From: JAUVXJ01 sp034430275
GTDB lineage: Bacteria > Chloroflexota > Anaerolineae > UBA7937 > B3-Chlor
Length of the DNA stretch: 8,841 nt
Direction: 5' to 3'
Assembly: GCA_034430275.1 (NCBI GenBank)
Contig: DAOUEW010000168.1
Location: 1 to 8,841, forward strand
Position numbers and translations under genes: made by a program. Shown piece after piece: positions 6,852-8,841 of this stretch (position 1 is the first letter of the stretch; every line of letters begins with the position of its first letter). Below the pieces are notes generated by a model. It searched no databases. It had not been told where the DNA came from and saw nothing but the letters and a program-made list of their open reading frames with translations.

Positions 6852-7838
6852 CTAGGCGCCTCTCTGTCCGAATTGGTGACAGCGGACCGTGTGCCCCGGC
6901 TCGACCTCAACCATGACCGGATCCACCTTCGAGCAAAACTCGGTGCTCTGGGGACACCGAGGGTGAAAACTGCACCCACTGGGGACGTTGACCGGACTGG
7001 GGATCTCGCCGCGCGAGGTGATCTTCTTGGGCTTCAGTTGCTCCTCCTCATCCGAGACCACGGGGATGGAGGACAGGAGCATCTGCGTGTAGGGATGATA
7101 CGGGTTGCGGAAGAACTCGGCCGCCTCGGCGGTTTCGTAGATCCTCCCCAAGTACATGATGGCGACCCGAGAAGCGACGTTTCTCATCAGACTCAGATCG
7201 TGCGTGATGAACAGATATGACAGGTGGAACTCTCTCTGAAGCCGAAGCAGGAGGTTGATGATCTTGGCCTGGATGGACACATCCAGTGCCGACGTCGGCT
7301 CATCCAGGATTACAAAAGAGGGGCCGGTGGCCAAGGCCCTGGCGATAGCCACCATCTGCTTCTCGCCACCTCCCAACATCTGAGGGTATTTGTGCATGTA
7401 GTCCGCAGGGAGTTCGACCATCTGCAGGAGCTCCAGGGTCCTGGTCTGGAGATCCACATTCGATCCGTATAGACGCAGCGGAAAACCTACGATGTCTTTG
7501 ATGGTCCTCCTGGGATTCAGCGAAGAACCAGGGTCCTGGAAGACGATCTGAATCTCCTTCCTCAGGTCTGACCTCCGCTTTTTGCCTCTCCCATACATAC
7601 TCTGTCCCCGGAAGGCGATGTCCCCCGCGGTCGGCTGATACATCCCCACGACGGTATAGGCCACGGTGCTCTTGCCCGAGCCCGACTCGCCCACCAGGCC
7701 GAACGTCTCCCCTTCTCGGACCGCAAAGGAGATGCCATCCACCGCCTTCACGGTAATCGGCTCTCGTGCTACGATGCCCCGATGTCCAACAACAAAATGC
7801 TTCTTCAGATCGGTAATGGTCAACAGTTCGCCGCTCAT
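6852..7838 (-). CDS. Peptide/nickel ABC transporter ATP-binding protein (DppF/OppF-like)
   Basis: This is the 328-residue second ATPase of a dipeptide/oligopeptide-type importer, working as a heterodimer with the preceding DppD-like subunit at the inner face of the membrane. Walker A is GESGSGKST (50-58), the Q-loop is VFQDP (99-103), Walker B is FVILDEP (175-181), and the switch histidine is H213 in ITHD. The C-terminal oligopeptide-type extension has PSGCSFHPRC (286-295) with cysteines at 289, 295, 302 and 320, the set that binds an iron-sulfur cluster in related transporters. The ABC signature is unusual: residues 155-159 read LGGGE followed by KQM, instead of LSGGQ followed by RQR. The ATG at 7838 overlaps the upstream stop as ATGA. 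A longer frame from 7934 only re-reads the upstream gene and is rejected. Family and role are secure; transported substrate unknown. Confidence 0.92.
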   Translation of the reverse strand: MSGELLTITDLKKHFVVGHRGIVAREPITVKAVDGISFAVREGETFGLVGESGSGKSTVAYTVVGMYQPTAGDIAFRGQSMYGRGKKRRSDLRKEIQIVFQDPGSSLNPRRTIKDIVGFPLRLYGSNVDLQTRTLELLQMVELPADYMHKYPQMLGGGEKQMVAIARALATGPSFVILDEPTSALDVSIQAKIINLLLRLQREFHLSYLFITHDLSLMRNVASRVAIMYLGRIYETAEAAEFFRNPYHPYTQMLLSSIPVVSDEEEQLKPKKITSRGEIPSPVNVPSGCSFHPRCPQSTEFCSKVDPVMVEVEPGHTVRCHQFGQRGA

Positions 7839-8841
7839 GCGCTCTGAGCTCCCTCTTCTTCCTGCGAGTAGAGAAAGCAGGCTACCTGGTGGTCTCCGCT
7901 GACCTCCACGAACTGGGGTTTCTCTACCCTGCACTGTTCCATGGCCCGCTCGCAGCGGGGATGGAAACGGCAGCCAACCGGCGGGTTGAGGTAATCGGGA
8001 ATCCGTCCCGAGATCCCATCAGCGATTCCTCCGCCGGTCAGCTTGGGGACCGCGGCCATCAGCCCCACGGTATAGGGGTGGAGAGGATGGGAGAACAGCT
8101 CGTGAGTGGGAGCTACCTCCACCATGTTGCCGGCGTACATGACGTAGACCCGATCGGCCAACTCGCGCACCACCCCCAGGGTGTGGGTGATGAGGATGAT
8201 GGACGTGTTCAGCTTGTCGGTCAGTCCTCTGAGCAACCGCAGGATCTGGTCCTGGATACTTACGTCCAACGAGGTCCCTGGCTCGTCTGCGATAATCAGT
8301 TCCCTGTCGCCGGCCACCGCCATGGCGATACAGACGCGTTGCCGCATGCCGCCGCTAAGCTGGAATGGGTAGTTCTTGAGCAGGCGTTCCGGGTCGGGCA
8401 GGGCCACCTCCTTCAGGGCCGCCACTGCCCGCTGGCGGATCTCCTTGCCAGACAACCTCTTGTCCCCCGCCGCGGAGTACTTGACCGCCGCGTCCATTTG
8501 CTGACCAACGGTGAACACCGGGTTGAGAGCCGCCGTCGGATCCTGGAAGACCATGGCCATGCCTTCACCCCGCACTCGCCCGAGTTCCCTTGAGTTCATC
8601 GTCAGGATGTCGCGCCCCTTGAATAGGATCCCACCGCCCGTGATCCGTGCCGGCGGCATAGGCAAGACGCGCAGAACAGCCTTCATCGTCGTCGTCTTTC
8701 CGCAACCTGTTTCCCCTACCAGCCCAACCTTCTCTCCGCTGCTCACCGTGAATTGGACGCCATCGAGGACCTTCAGCGTGCCGCCAAAAACGTCGAAGTT
8801 GACGCGAAGGTCCTTGATGTCCAGCAGGAGATCATTCTCCA
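7835..8841 (-). CDS. Peptide/nickel ABC transporter ATP-binding protein (DppD/OppD-like, start just outside window)
   Basis: The frame is open to the right edge, where the last two visible bases are TG followed by codons for ENDLLLDIKDL. This is a typical DppD N-terminus, so the start codon is probably the xTG beginning one base beyond the window, for a 335-residue protein. On that numbering Walker A is GETGCGKTT (43-51), the Q-loop is VFQDP near 100, the signature is LSGGM (162-166), Walker B is IIADEP (183-188), and H220 is the switch histidine. ITHTL replaces the common ITHDL. The C-terminal PVGCRFHPRC carries cysteines at 291 and 297, with others at 304 and 322, as in DppD proteins with an iron-sulfur cluster. 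A GTG at 8746 would remove the first strand and is not the true start. Its stop overlaps the next gene's start (ATGA). Permease genes presumably lie upstream, off the window. Confidence 0.92.
   Translation of the reverse strand, partial: ENDLLLDIKDLRVNFDVFGGTLKVLDGVQFTVSSGEKVGLVGETGCGKTTTMKAVLRVLPMPPARITGGGILFKGRDILTMNSRELGRVRGEGMAMVFQDPTAALNPVFTVGQQMDAAVKYSAAGDKRLSGKEIRQRAVAALKEVALPDPERLLKNYPFQLSGGMRQRVCIAMAVAGDRELIIADEPGTSLDVSIQDQILRLLRGLTDKLNTSIILITHTLGVVRELADRVYVMYAGNMVEVAPTHELFSHPLHPYTVGLMAAVPKLTGGGIADGISGRIPDYLNPPVGCRFHPRCERAMEQCRVEKPQFVEVSGDHQVACFLYSQEEEGAQSA

Noticed and set aside
6806..6979. N-terminal extension of the racemase into the OppF-like gene
   Set aside because: The added residues re-read the ABC gene's cysteine region in another frame, and the racemase family begins near the ATG at 6805.

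Overview
The window is a compact bacterial catabolic and transport cluster with every supported gene on the minus strand, so transcription runs from the right edge to the left. The DNA is GC-rich. It uses strong Shine-Dalgarno sites (AAGGAGG, GAGGAGG, GGAGG) and short or overlapping gene junctions. Nothing fixes the taxon. The style and gene set would suit a soil or marine heterotroph such as a Chloroflexota or similar lineage, but that is a weak inference. No tRNA, rRNA, CRISPR array, insertion sequence or phage gene was seen.

In transcription order, the right end holds two ATPase subunits of an Opp/Dpp-type peptide or nickel ABC importer. They are DppD-like (7835-8841, cut one base short of its probable start codon) and DppF/OppF-like (6852-7838), joined by an ATGA overlap. 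The permeases and substrate-binding protein are not in view and probably lie beyond the right edge. Next comes a two-cysteine Asp/Glu/hydantoin racemase (6020-6805). Its start codon overlaps the stop of a possible 10-codon leader ORF. HyuA (3885-5936) and HyuB (2205-3872) follow, the two subunits of an ATP-dependent hydantoinase/oxoprolinase-type enzyme, tightly coupled. A 107-residue EthD/Dabb-like protein (1869-2192) starts 12 bases after hyuB.

A 140-base gap then holds a perfect 10-bp GC-rich hairpin and a possible extended -10 promoter. This suggests that the cluster divides here. The last two genes are an M29-aminopeptidase-like metalloprotein (682-1728) and the N-terminal 215 residues of a metallo-beta-lactamase-fold protein of the DHPPP-synthase-like group (1-645, running off the left edge).

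Taken together, the importer would bring in a peptide-like or cyclic amide compound. The racemase would set its stereochemistry, HyuAB would open the ring or lactam using ATP, and the M29-like protein might cleave the product. The substrate is unknown. No N-carbamoyl amidase (HyuC) is present. Individual families are recognisable; the less ordinary points are an atypical ABC signature in the second ATPase, loss of the M29 catalytic-tyrosine position, and the overlapping leader ORF.
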